Positions 8,086 to 17,003 of a stretch of 64,000 nucleotides of DNA are shown here, in pieces. The notes under the pieces were generated by a model. It was not told where the DNA came from, searched no databases, and saw nothing but the letters and a program-made list of their open reading frames with translations. How positions within the stretch are numbered: the stretch's first letter is position 1; the number at the start of each line of letters is the position of its first letter. Origin of the DNA: Armatimonadota bacterium (lineage in GTDB: Bacteria > Armatimonadota > UBA5829 > DTJY01). The stretch lies in NCBI GenBank assembly GCA_017993055.1, contig JAGONM010000004.1:94633-158632 (forward strand). The letters run 5' to 3'. The translations under genes were made by a program, and so were the position numbers.

Positions 8086-9336
8086 ATGAGTTCTTACGAC
8101 GAAGGCGCTCTGAACCGCCGGGACTTCCTGAAAGGTTCAGCCGCCGCAGCTATGACGCTGGGCGTATCCGCCCGAGCGTTCTCACAGCAGTCAAACGAGC
8201 AGGAGGTCCGATGCGGATTCATCGGAGTCGGTACGGAAGGCTCGATGCTTCTCGGAAAGTTGCTTCGCGTGCCCGGAGTCACGGTTGCCGCGGTGTGCGA
8301 TATCTACCCACCGAATCTCAAGAAGGGCCTGCGTATCGCGAGAGGCGCCCGGGGTTACGAGGACTACCGCTGGATGCTCGAGCGGGACGACTTGGATGCC
8401 GTACTGATCGCGACTCCTCTGTACCTGCATGCCCCGATGTCCATCGCCGCTATGCAGTCCGGGCGGCATGTCTTCTGCGAGAAGATGATGGCGTATTCGA
8501 TCAAGGATGCGAAGGCAATGCTCAGGACTTCGCTGGACACCGGCAAGTACCTCCAGATTGGACATCAGCGCAGGTACAATGCGCTCTACAATCATGCCTA
8601 CAAACTGATTCAGCAGGGAGTCCTCGGCAAGATCACTCACGTCCGTTGTATGTGGAACCGCAACGGAAGCTGGCGCAGGGCAGTACCCGATCCTCAGTTC
8701 GAGCGCCTTATCAACTGGCGCATGTACTCCGAGTACTCCCAGGGGTTGATGGCGGAACTCGCCAGCCATCAGACACATGTCGTCAACTGGTTCCTCGGCA
8801 GCACGCCCGTGTCGGTCATGGGCATGGCCGGCATTGATTACTGGAAGGACGGCCGCGAGGTCTACGACAATGTGAACGTCCTGTTCGAGTATCCGGAGGG
8901 AGTCAAGCTGTATTATCAGTCGCTGACGACCAACCAGTACGACAGCTGCTACGAGCAGTTCATGGGCGACAAGGGCACCCTCGTCGTCACTCCGGGCAAG
9001 GCGCAGCTCTTCAAGGAACCGAGCGCGGAGGATGTCATGTGGGCCGCCGCGGCTCACAAGGAGACGGTCGGCGGCAAGGAAGCGATCCTTCTCGATGCCG
9101 ATGTCACCGCGAGGCTCAAGGCGCAGGCAGGCGATGGGGAGCAGATTCAGGCCGGCGAGAAGAAAGACGACTACCTCTCCGAACTGGAGGACTTCATCGG
9201 GTGTATCAGAGAGGGGCGCCAGCCGGACTGCGACGGGCAGGAGGGCCTCGAGTCGGCGGCGACGTGCCTGCTGGCAAACGATGCCATGGCTCAGGGCAGG
9301 AAGCTCTTCTACAAGCCCGAGATGTTCAAGGCCTGA
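8086..9336 (+). CDS. Tat-exported Gfo/Idh/MocA family oxidoreductase (copy 2, variant EKM motif)
   Basis: 416 residues; GGAGGTG lies 9 bases before the ATG. NRRDFLKGSAAAAMTLG (residues 10-26) is a Tat signal. The Rossmann start is GFIGVGTEGSMLLGKL and the C-terminal domain has the conserved ELASHQTHVVNWFLG. At residues 132-134 the otherwise nearly invariant EKP motif is EKM; the lysine that contacts the nicotinamide is kept. The protein is more distant from the other three copies, with GHQRRYNALYNHA where they have G-T/A-Q. It lies between two hairpins (8008-8046, 9352-9385), so its transcript level may be set separately. Substrate unknown; periplasmic sugar oxidation is inferred from family and signal. 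Confidence 0.9.
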   Translation: MSSYDEGALNRRDFLKGSAAAAMTLGVSARAFSQQSNEQEVRCGFIGVGTEGSMLLGKLLRVPGVTVAAVCDIYPPNLKKGLRIARGARGYEDYRWMLERDDLDAVLIATPLYLHAPMSIAAMQSGRHVFCEKMMAYSIKDAKAMLRTSLDTGKYLQIGHQRRYNALYNHAYKLIQQGVLGKITHVRCMWNRNGSWRRAVPDPQFERLINWRMYSEYSQGLMAELASHQTHVVNWFLGSTPVSVMGMAGIDYWKDGREVYDNVNVLFEYPEGVKLYYQSLTTNQYDSCYEQFMGDKGTLVVTPGKAQLFKEPSAEDVMWAAAAHKETVGGKEAILLDADVTARLKAQAGDGEQIQAGEKKDDYLSELEDFIGCIREGRQPDCDGQEGLESAATCLLANDAMAQGRKLFYKPEMFKA

Positions 9337-9351
9337 AGAAGGCCTTTGTTT

Positions 9352-9385
9352 GGCAGATGCCCTCCTGCTGAGGGCATCTGCCTTT
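9352..9385 (+). terminator. Intrinsic terminator or attenuator hairpin
   Basis: A perfect 12-bp stem (9352-9363 with 9371-9382), 7-base loop, then TTT. It follows the oxidoreductase stop by 15 bases and precedes the SGNH gene by 20, so either a partial terminator inside the island or the end of one unit. Confidence 0.7.
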
Positions 9386-9403
9386 CCTAGAAAGAGGATA
9401 GAA

Positions 9404-10093
9404 ATGCATTCAGGAGCAAGGGTATTCGCGGCCATTCTGGTACTAGCCATCGTTATCGCAGTGCCTGCATCCGCAGAGCAGTTCATCAAGCCGAATGATC
9501 GAGTGGTGTTCCTCGGCGACAGTATCACGGCTCAGAGGTTGTACACGAAGTACGTCGAGGACTACTTCACCACATCCCATCCCGAGATGAACGTCACGTT
9601 TGTGAACGCGGGTGTTGGCGGCGACCGATCCAGTGCCGCTCTGAACCGCGTGGAGAAGGACGTCATCGCAGCGAAGCCGACTGTTATCACGATCTGCTTT
9701 GGCGGGAATGATGCCGCCTACAGGCCGACTGTAGACATGAAGGGGCTCCAGACGTTCAAGGATGGACTCAGCAACCTGATCTCCCACATTCGCGCCAGAA
9801 CGGATGCGCGCGTGGTATTGCTGACTACCACCTGCGTGGATGAGACCCGCAACAGCAAGCTGAAGGGTTACAACCTCACGCTCTCCCGCTTCATCGCGGA
9901 GACGAAGAAAGTAGCCGCAAAGGAAGGCGTTCCCGTCATAGATCTCTTCCACCCGCTGCGAGCGGCCCTGGCTGTCGGGCAGCGCACAGATCCCTCGTTC
10001 ACACTGATTCCGGACGGCGTCCATCCGAACGAAGCCGGACATCGTGTCATGGCCGATACCATCCTGCGGGCGTGGGGCGAAGCCCCCAAGTGA
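9404..10093 (+). CDS. Secreted SGNH/GDSL hydrolase
   Basis: 229 residues from the ATG at 9404, preceded by AAAGAGGAT. Residues 1-24 are a Sec signal peptide. VVFLGDSITAQ carries the block I nucleophile Ser40, GVGGDRSSA gives the block II glycine, CFGGNDAA the block III GND, and IPDGVHPN the catalytic Asp204 and His207. SGNH enzymes of this class remove acyl groups from carbohydrates, often O-acetyl or other esters of polysaccharides. Its place in the oxidoreductase island suggests it removes ester groups before or after oligosaccharide cleavage, which is inference. Confidence 0.88.
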   Translation: MHSGARVFAAILVLAIVIAVPASAEQFIKPNDRVVFLGDSITAQRLYTKYVEDYFTTSHPEMNVTFVNAGVGGDRSSAALNRVEKDVIAAKPTVITICFGGNDAAYRPTVDMKGLQTFKDGLSNLISHIRARTDARVVLLTTTCVDETRNSKLKGYNLTLSRFIAETKKVAAKEGVPVIDLFHPLRAALAVGQRTDPSFTLIPDGVHPNEAGHRVMADTILRAWGEAPK

Positions 10094-10134
10094 GCAGATG
10101 CGTTCGTGGGACGTGTCTCAGGGAGGATACCACT

Positions 10135-11373
10135 GTGGATGAGAAGTTGACGCGACGGGAGTTCCTGTCCAAGGCGGCTGTGGGCACGGTCGGGATCGCG
10201 CTGGCAGGGACGGGGATGCTCGCATCGCCGAGGGCCTACGGCGCCAATGACCGGCTCTCAGTCGGCGTGATCGGCTACGGTCAGCGATGCCAGAGCCTGC
10301 TCAAAGACTTCGAGAAGGCCGCGAAGTTCTGCAACGCCGAGATCACCGCGGTCTGCGACATCTGGACCAGGAACCTCGATGCCTGTGCCAATCGGGTGAA
10401 GGGCTGGGGCGGTCCGGAGCCTCGAACGTTCCGCTATATGGAGCAGTTGCTCGCGCTCGACGACCTCGACGGTGTGATCATCGCCACCTGCGACTTCCAG
10501 CACGCCACAATGTTGGCGCAGGCCGTTCGCGCGGGGAAGGACGTCTACTGCGAGAAACCGTTTGCCAACGACCTAGACGATGCGAGGGATGCGCTGAAGG
10601 CTGTTGAAGATTCCGAGCGCATCGTCCAGATCGGTACTCAGCGCCGCAGTGAGGGCAAATATCAGGCGGCCGCCGAGTTCATAGCTGCGGGAAAGCTCGG
10701 CACGATCAGCAAGGTTGACGTCGAGTGGAACTACTTCGGAGCGCGGTGGCGCAGGGCCGATGTCGGCCAGGTCAACCGCGAGGACACCAACTGGCGGCGC
10801 TTCCTGATGGGGAAGCCCTACCGCCCGTGGGACCCGCATCAATACATGGAGTGGCGGCTCTTCCGCGACTTTTCGACGGGCATCCCCGATCAATGGATGA
10901 GCCACATGATGGATGTCGTCCACTGGGTCACCGGCGAGGACTATCCGAAGTCCGCAGTGGCGATGGGTGGTACATATGTTTGGAGGGACGGCCGGCAGAA
11001 CGGCGACACGTTCCAGGCCCTCCTGGAGTACCCGAAGGGCTTCCTCTGCAGCTACTCGACGAAGTTCGGTAACTCGGCGGGGGACCACATGGTCATCTAT
11101 GGCACCAACGGGACGATGAACATCGAAACATCGGAAGTGACCGGCGATGGCGGCGGCGACGAGAAGATCAAAGAAAAGATCACGCTGGAGAAGTTGCCCG
11201 GCGTCAACCACATGCAGAACTGGCTCGACTGCGTTCGCAGCCGCAAGCAGCCGAACGCTCATGCCCGCACGGGGTACTGTCATTCGATTGCCACGATACT
11301 GGCCGTCGCCGCAATGGAGTCAGGTCGGCGCGCCGTCTATCACCCTGAGGAGATGCAGATCTCGCTCGGCTGA
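10135..11373 (+). CDS. Tat-exported Gfo/Idh/MocA family oxidoreductase (copy 3)
   Basis: 412 residues from the GTG at 10135, chosen because GGGAGG lies 8 bases upstream and the Tat signal (TRREFLSKAAVGTVGIALAG) then starts at residue 5. The Rossmann motif is VGVIGYGQRCQSL, the EKP motif is CEKPFANDLDDA, and the C-terminal domain has DQWMSHMMDVVHWVTG with the conserved histidines. It is closely similar to the copy at 12656, with shared stretches such as the GTQRRS segment, the NW-R-F/M motif and LEYPKG-type loops. Each of these two is followed directly by a DUF6807 gene, so the two pairs look like a duplicated module. Probably a periplasmic sugar dehydrogenase or oxidoreductase. Confidence 0.9.
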   Translation: MDEKLTRREFLSKAAVGTVGIALAGTGMLASPRAYGANDRLSVGVIGYGQRCQSLLKDFEKAAKFCNAEITAVCDIWTRNLDACANRVKGWGGPEPRTFRYMEQLLALDDLDGVIIATCDFQHATMLAQAVRAGKDVYCEKPFANDLDDARDALKAVEDSERIVQIGTQRRSEGKYQAAAEFIAAGKLGTISKVDVEWNYFGARWRRADVGQVNREDTNWRRFLMGKPYRPWDPHQYMEWRLFRDFSTGIPDQWMSHMMDVVHWVTGEDYPKSAVAMGGTYVWRDGRQNGDTFQALLEYPKGFLCSYSTKFGNSAGDHMVIYGTNGTMNIETSEVTGDGGGDEKIKEKITLEKLPGVNHMQNWLDCVRSRKQPNAHARTGYCHSIATILAVAAMESGRRAVYHPEEMQISLG

Positions 11374-11443
11374 GGTGTGGAGTATGCGCCGTCACCCGAG
11401 CTTGGTGCGGGCGACGGCTCGGCCTGGGAGCAAGTGCCTGAAT

Positions 11444-12643
11444 ATGACTGAGACTCGCCGAACGATCAGTGTCCTTCTGTTTGTCCTGCCGATCCTCTGT
11501 TTCTCTCTCCGGTCAGCCTTAGCGCTGGAGATCAGAGTACGCCTCTTGCCGGAGCACTCGGGGGCCGCCGTGCCGATCTCGGTTCGGACGGACGACGACG
11601 TCCCCGACAGCTCGAGGTATTGCCTGCGTGACTCTTCCACAGGACGGCGCGTTCCGTTCCAGTACGACCGCAGTTCTCGGACGATCGAGTTCGTGGTTGA
11701 CGCCTCGGAGACTGTCGGGCCGGCGCTCAGAACCTACCGCCTGGTCCCGGGAACGCCGGTCTACGGAGACGGCATGCGCATCGAAGACATGGACGGCAAG
11801 TCGTTGGTGATCCGAGAGGGCGACAAACCGCTTCTGGTCTACAACTACCGCTCCCGCCTTCCCGATGGAGTCAATGAGAAGTATAGGCGGTCGTGCTACT
11901 TTCACCCGGTCTACGGCCCCTATGGCGAGGTGCTGACCGACGATTTTCCCGCGGATCACTTCCACCACCGGGGGCTGGCCGTCATGTGGACGCACGTCAC
12001 CGTCGGCGAGAAGGACTACGATCTGTGGGGGATCAATGGCATGAGGGCGCGTCTCGGCAAGGTGCTGGGAATCGAGAACGGCCCGATCTACTCGCTGCTG
12101 AAAGTTCGCCACGGGTGGTACACAGTCAAGTCGGAGCGTGTGGTGGATGAGACTTGGACGGTCAAGGCCTACCGGGAGTCGGGAGTCGGCCGGGTGGTCG
12201 ATTTCGACATTCTCCTTGAGGCGGTCGGCGAGCCGGTCAGCATACGGTCCTCAGACCGCGGCTACGGCGGCCTGAACGTCAGGTTCTCGCCGAGGGAAGA
12301 CACGGTCCTGTACAACGACAAGGGCAGACTTCCGGCCGACTGCGACAAGGAGCCGTTTCTCTGGAGCGATCTCTCCGCGACGTTCAGGGGTGCCGAGGCG
12401 GTCTCCGGTGTGTCTATATTCGACAATCCGGGCAACGTTCGTCATCCGCAGACCTGGAGCAACAGATACTACGGCGTCCTGAATCCCGCTCCCGCCGTCG
12501 AGCCGCTGATCATCACGAAGGATCAGCCGCTTCATCTCAGTTACCGCATCTGGATTCACGCCGGAGACATCGAATCCGGCAGAGTCCGCCAGGCCTACGA
12601 TGCCTACGTCAATCCGCCCCTGGTGGAAATCAGGAACAGGTAA
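11444..12643 (+). CDS. Secreted DUF6807 (PmoA-like) protein, copy 1
   Basis: 399 residues from the ATG at 11444, which gives a standard Sec signal (MTETRRTISVLLFVLPILCF). The in-frame ATG at 11384 has a better spaced GAGG and would add 20 residues, so the start is uncertain. The body matches the family named PmoA/DUF6807 (PF14100): YFHPVYGPYGEVLTDDFP, DHFHHRGLAVMWTHV, and the late FDNPGNVRHPQTWSNRYYG with YRIWIHAG. Despite the PmoA label these proteins are not methane monooxygenase subunits. They are beta-sandwich proteins with conserved HHR and HP residues and commonly neighbour Gfo/Idh/MocA enzymes. A role in binding or modifying a sugar outside the membrane is likely but unproven. Confidence 0.85.
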   Translation: MTETRRTISVLLFVLPILCFSLRSALALEIRVRLLPEHSGAAVPISVRTDDDVPDSSRYCLRDSSTGRRVPFQYDRSSRTIEFVVDASETVGPALRTYRLVPGTPVYGDGMRIEDMDGKSLVIREGDKPLLVYNYRSRLPDGVNEKYRRSCYFHPVYGPYGEVLTDDFPADHFHHRGLAVMWTHVTVGEKDYDLWGINGMRARLGKVLGIENGPIYSLLKVRHGWYTVKSERVVDETWTVKAYRESGVGRVVDFDILLEAVGEPVSIRSSDRGYGGLNVRFSPREDTVLYNDKGRLPADCDKEPFLWSDLSATFRGAEAVSGVSIFDNPGNVRHPQTWSNRYYGVLNPAPAVEPLIITKDQPLHLSYRIWIHAGDIESGRVRQAYDAYVNPPLVEIRNR

Positions 12644-12655
12644 GGAGTTGCATTC

Positions 12656-13891
12656 ATGTCCCAGCAGAAACTCACCCGGCGCGATTTCATCGCCGGATCG
12701 GCCGCCGGAATCGCGGCTGGCGCTCTCTCCGCCGGTCCGGCGGCCGCCAGGGTCATCGGCGCGAACGACCGACTGAGCATCGGCATCATCGGCGCCGGCG
12801 GTCAGGGCCGATACCAGATGTCCCAGATCATCGGTCTGGCCGATTCGATGAATGCCGAGATTACGGCCGTCTGCGATGTATGGCGGGTCAGCATGAACGC
12901 GGCCGTTGATATGGTGAAGAAGAAGTGGGGGCGGGAGCCGCGGAAGTTCACGAACTACAACTCCCTCCTGTCTCGCAAGGACATCGACGCGGTCATCATC
13001 GCCACGCCCGACTACCATCACTCGCGCATCCTGGCGAAGGCCGTTCGCGCCGGCAAGGATGTCTACTGCGAGAAGCCGATGGCATCCGACTTCGCAGATG
13101 CGAGAGAAGCCCTCGAGGCCACTCTCGAGACCGGAAGGGTTGTGCAGATAGGCACCCAGCGCAGAAGCGACGGCCGCCACAAGGCGGGCGCGGAGTTCGT
13201 ACGCTCAGGGGCGCTCGGAAAGATCAGCCGGGTTGAGTGCGCCTGGAACGACTGCGGGCCGAGATGGCGCAAGGACGTCTCGAACGCAAAGGCCGAGGAC
13301 GTCAACTGGAGGATGTTTCTCGACGGTCTCGAAGATCGCCCTTTCGATCCCCACTTCTTCCGGGAGTGGCAGCTCTACCGCGATCTCTCCATCGGCACCA
13401 TCGGACTGCTGGGCAGCCACATGATAGATGTCGTCCACTGGTTCATGGACGATGCTCTGCCGACCGCCGCGGTCGCGAGTGGCGGCAACTTCGCATGGAA
13501 CGACGGGCGCGAGAACGAGGACACCATGTATGCCCTGATCGAGTACCCGAAGGGCTGGGTGCTCAGGTACTGCACCGGGCTGGGTAACGCCCTCGGCAAC
13601 AACTGCTACTTCTTCGGCACGAACGGCACCTTCGACACCAACACCTGGAAGGTGACGGGCGGGGGAGGCAGCGGGTCGGACAAGATCGCCGGCGAGACCG
13701 AAATCAAGCCCGTGGGCGGCGAGAACCATATGCAGAACTTTCTGGAGTGCGTCCGGAGCCGCAAGCAGCCGAACGCCGACATACACGCCGGATATGCCCA
13801 CGCCGTCGCATCGCTCCTTGGCGGTCTAGCTCTGCGCAAGGGAAGGCGCATGGTGTACGACGCGGCGAAGCGCGAGATAAGCGAGGGTTAG
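12656..13891 (+). CDS. Tat-exported Gfo/Idh/MocA family oxidoreductase (copy 4)
   Basis: 411 residues; AAGGAG lies 8 bases before the ATG. TRRDFIAGSAAGIAAGALSAG (from residue 7) is the Tat signal. IGIIGAGGQGRYQ is the cofactor-binding glycine loop, CEKPMASDFADA the EKP motif and LLGSHMIDVVHWFMDD the catalytic-histidine region. It is the closest relative in the window of the copy at 10135. Gene spacing is 12 bases to the previous gene and 5 to the next, so all are on one transcript. The cofactor is probably carried through Tat already bound. Substrate unknown. Confidence 0.9.
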   Translation: MSQQKLTRRDFIAGSAAGIAAGALSAGPAAARVIGANDRLSIGIIGAGGQGRYQMSQIIGLADSMNAEITAVCDVWRVSMNAAVDMVKKKWGREPRKFTNYNSLLSRKDIDAVIIATPDYHHSRILAKAVRAGKDVYCEKPMASDFADAREALEATLETGRVVQIGTQRRSDGRHKAGAEFVRSGALGKISRVECAWNDCGPRWRKDVSNAKAEDVNWRMFLDGLEDRPFDPHFFREWQLYRDLSIGTIGLLGSHMIDVVHWFMDDALPTAAVASGGNFAWNDGRENEDTMYALIEYPKGWVLRYCTGLGNALGNNCYFFGTNGTFDTNTWKVTGGGGSGSDKIAGETEIKPVGGENHMQNFLECVRSRKQPNADIHAGYAHAVASLLGGLALRKGRRMVYDAAKREISEG

Positions 13892-13896
13892 CTGCT

Positions 13897-15093
13897 ATGT
13901 CACGTTTTCTGACCGGATTGTTTCTCTTTCTGGCAATATCGGCGGCGGGCGCGAGCCCCGGTTACCGAACCGCCATCGTCTCATCTCCTGATCACGACTG
14001 TTCAGAGACGCTCGTGAGTGCGGTTCTCACTCCGCCGGCGGGGTTCGGGGGCGTGATCGTGAGGGGTCCTTCGGGCATCGTGCCGTGCCAGTACTGCCCC
14101 GAAGGCAATAAGATCAGGCTCATGTGGATCGCCGGCGCTCTCGGCAAAGGCCAGAGCCGTGCGTATCGAGTCGAGTTCGCTCCGGGCTCGAAGCCGAAGG
14201 CCTCGCAGGGCGTGCAGATCAAGCGAATCGCGGGGGCAGTGACCGTGGCTCTTGACGGTAAGCCGTTCACCACTCTCCGCTTTGCCGACGGCCCGAAGCC
14301 GTACCTGTACCCGGTGATCGGCCCGACAGGTGACCCGGTGACGCGGAACTATCCGATGAGAGAGGTCGAGGGTGAGACGAGGGATCACCCGCACCATCGT
14401 TCATGGTGGTTTACCTTCGGCGATGTCAACGGCGTTGACTTCTGGTCCGAGAACGGGAAGGCCGGCAGGATAGTCCAGACGAGGCTGGAGGTCGCTGACT
14501 ACGGCCCGGTGTTGGGTCGGATCAGGACGCAGAACGACTGGGTGGCCCCCGACGGCAAGATAGTCTGTCGTGACGCGAGTGAGATGCGCTTCTACCGCGT
14601 TTCAAGCGGGCGGATGGCCGATCTCGATGTGACGATACGCGCCACGGAGGGTCCGGTCACCTTCGGCGACACGAAAGAAGGTATGATGGGCTTCCGTGTG
14701 GCGTCCTCGATGGACGTTGATCGCAAGCAGGGACACATCGTGAACTCGCGCGGCCAGAAGGACGGCGATGCTTGGGGCAGGGCGGCCGAATGGTGCGACT
14801 ACTACGGGCCGGTGAACGGGAAGACCGTCGGCATCGCTGTCATGGACCATCCCTCGAGTTTCCGGCATCCGACGTACTGGCACGTTCGCACCTACGGCCT
14901 CTTCGCCGCGAATCCATTCGGCATCGGCGATTTCCCGGAGGGCAAGGGCAAGGACGGAAGTTACACAATACCCAAAGGCGGCGAACTGAGGTTCCGATAT
15001 CGGGTCTTCATACATACGGGCGCGCCCGACCAGGTCGGTGTATGGCGCATCTTCGACACTTACGCGCGCCCACCCGTCGTCACAGTCAAGTAA
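13897..15093 (+). CDS. Secreted DUF6807 (PmoA-like) protein, copy 2
   Basis: 398 residues from the ATG at 13897, five bases after the previous stop, with AGCGAGG upstream in the end of that gene. Residues 1-19 are a Sec signal. Family landmarks are the same as in copy 1: PYLYPVIGPTGDPVTRNYP, DHPHHRSWWFTFGDVN, and MDHPSSFRHPTYWHVRTYG with YRVFIHTG. An in-frame upstream extension exists but would overlap the oxidoreductase gene by 145 bases. This copy keeps the full DHPHHRS motif; copy 1 has DHFHHRG. Presumed periplasmic partner of the preceding oxidoreductase. Confidence 0.87.
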   Translation: MSRFLTGLFLFLAISAAGASPGYRTAIVSSPDHDCSETLVSAVLTPPAGFGGVIVRGPSGIVPCQYCPEGNKIRLMWIAGALGKGQSRAYRVEFAPGSKPKASQGVQIKRIAGAVTVALDGKPFTTLRFADGPKPYLYPVIGPTGDPVTRNYPMREVEGETRDHPHHRSWWFTFGDVNGVDFWSENGKAGRIVQTRLEVADYGPVLGRIRTQNDWVAPDGKIVCRDASEMRFYRVSSGRMADLDVTIRATEGPVTFGDTKEGMMGFRVASSMDVDRKQGHIVNSRGQKDGDAWGRAAEWCDYYGPVNGKTVGIAVMDHPSSFRHPTYWHVRTYGLFAANPFGIGDFPEGKGKDGSYTIPKGGELRFRYRVFIHTGAPDQVGVWRIFDTYARPPVVTVK

Positions 15094-15126
15094 GCGGGGC
15101 CAGTAGGCCGTTTTCGCGAGGTGAGC

Positions 15127-16998
15127 ATGAGCAACTTCACAACCTTCGACCTGATCGTCGTACTCGTGTATCTGCTCGGCATCGGCGGCATCGGAGTCTA
15201 CCAGGCCGTAAAGATCAAGAGTTCCGGTGACTACTTCGCGGGCGGCCGGAAGTTCAGCAAGTGGCTGATGGTGATGCACGCCCTGGGGACCGGCACTCAC
15301 GCGGATGACCCTGTCGGAGTGACCGGCGCTGCCTACAACCACGGTCTAGCGGGCATCTGGTACACTTTCGTGTACCTCTTCGTCACGCCGTTCTACTGGC
15401 TCGTCGCGCCTCTGTTCAGGCGGTCCCGCTTCATCACGACAGCGGACTTCTTTAAGGCGCGCTTCGGCGGCGAGATGGCGATGCTCTATGCGGTCATGGG
15501 TATCCTGATGTTCTGCGTCAACATGGGTACCCTGCTCAAGGGCACCGGCTCGATTGCGACCGCTGTGACGCAGGGCGCGATCCCGGAGTGGGCGGCCATC
15601 GCCGCGATGACGGTCGTCTTCGTCGCGTACGGATTCGCGGGGGGTCTGATCGCCACGGTGATCACGGAGTCCATCCAGGGCGTGCTCATCGTGGTGATGT
15701 CGCTCCTGCTCGTACCGTTCGGCCTGTCGAAGGTCGGGGGCTTCTCGGGCCTTCACGAACTCGTATCCGCCGACAAGTTCACCCTGCACGCGCCGTCGGA
15801 ACTGACCATCCCGTGGATCATCACCGGCTCCGTTATGATGCTGATCGGGATCGTCGCGCAACCGCATATCATGGAGGTGTGCTCGACCGGTAAGACCGAG
15901 TTCGAGGGCAGGGTGGGGTTCACCTACGGCAACTTCGTTAAGCGGTTCTGCGCGATGGGCTGGGCCTTCACCGGAGTCATAGTCCTGGCGATGGTCGCGT
16001 CGGGAACGATACCTTCGCTGACCAACGAGACGCGCGAAGCGGCGTTCGGCATCGCGATCCGAGTGCTGCTGCCCGCCGGGCTGACCGGCCTGATGTTCGC
16101 GGCGATCCTGGCGGCGCAGATGTCGTCCCTCAGCGCGTTCATGGTCGCGGCGTCGGCGCTCCTCAGCAGGAATATCTACAAGGAAAAGATCAACCCCGCC
16201 GCGGACGACAAGCATCTCCTCCGGCTAGCGCGCTGGGTCGGGCTCGTGATCGTCGCGTTCGGAGTCGGGTTTGCGTTCATGGTCGAGGGGGTTGCCCAGG
16301 GTCTCACGATCTTCTGGGCGATGGCGACCTTCACCGGGGTCTTCATGTGGTTCGGAGTCCTGTGGAGGCGCGCCAACACAACGGGCGCGTGGCTGTCGTT
16401 TACGATCATGGCCTGCATCTGGCTCGCTCTCGGCCCGTTCGGCGCCATGCTGAAGCCCGCCATCTCCTTTGCTCCCGACTGGCTCGGCATGTACGGCGAC
16501 AAGAAGGTTCTGCAGTTGCTTGCGCTCTCCTTCGTTCCTGCGGGTATCGTCGCGCTTGTGATTGGCAGCCTCGCTTCAGAACGGTTTCGGAGCAAGCTGC
16601 CGGCCTATGCAGGTGCTGGAGCGGTTGTGCTCGCGTGGGGACTCGTCGTGCCGCATGGGCGCGGCTTCGGGTCGTGGATGAACCCCTCGCAGGCCGAACT
16701 AGTCATGGGGACGTGCCTGGCATCCGCGCTCATTGCGCTGGTGCTCGGCAGCGTGTTCAGACATACGCCCGACCAGCGCAGGCTGGATCAGTTCTATCTG
16801 CTCCTCAAGACCCCCGTCGGCCGCGAGGGTGAGCTGATCGAGGCGGGCGTGAATATCGTCTACGCCGGGCACAGCGAAGGGCATCCGTGGGAGCTGAAGC
16901 ACCCTCGGTTGGTGAATGTCGTCGGCTTCCTCGTAGCGGCCGTCTTCTCGCTCGCCATCCTGGGGTTGCTGTATTTGCTCGCGGGGATCGGCGCATAG
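15127..16998 (+). CDS. Sodium:solute symporter (SSS family)
   Basis: 623 residues from the ATG at 15127 (a GTG two codons upstream is possible). About 14 hydrophobic membrane segments are visible. DYFAGGRKFSKWL near residue 36 is the typical SSS entry to TM2, followed by GTGTHADDPVGVTGAAYNHG, TADFFKARFG, and the long AAILAAQMSSLSAFMVAASALLSRNIYK stretch that holds the conserved sodium-site serines. SSS proteins import sugars, organic acids or amino acids with Na+. In this operon the cargo is probably the product of the periplasmic oxidoreductases. A C-terminal segment after residue 540 (RRLDQFYLLLKTPVG) is longer than in short family members. Confidence 0.92.
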   Translation: MSNFTTFDLIVVLVYLLGIGGIGVYQAVKIKSSGDYFAGGRKFSKWLMVMHALGTGTHADDPVGVTGAAYNHGLAGIWYTFVYLFVTPFYWLVAPLFRRSRFITTADFFKARFGGEMAMLYAVMGILMFCVNMGTLLKGTGSIATAVTQGAIPEWAAIAAMTVVFVAYGFAGGLIATVITESIQGVLIVVMSLLLVPFGLSKVGGFSGLHELVSADKFTLHAPSELTIPWIITGSVMMLIGIVAQPHIMEVCSTGKTEFEGRVGFTYGNFVKRFCAMGWAFTGVIVLAMVASGTIPSLTNETREAAFGIAIRVLLPAGLTGLMFAAILAAQMSSLSAFMVAASALLSRNIYKEKINPAADDKHLLRLARWVGLVIVAFGVGFAFMVEGVAQGLTIFWAMATFTGVFMWFGVLWRRANTTGAWLSFTIMACIWLALGPFGAMLKPAISFAPDWLGMYGDKKVLQLLALSFVPAGIVALVIGSLASERFRSKLPAYAGAGAVVLAWGLVVPHGRGFGSWMNPSQAELVMGTCLASALIALVLGSVFRHTPDQRRLDQFYLLLKTPVGREGELIEAGVNIVYAGHSEGHPWELKHPRLVNVVGFLVAAVFSLAILGLLYLLAGIGA

Positions 16999-17003
16999 GT
17001 CAT

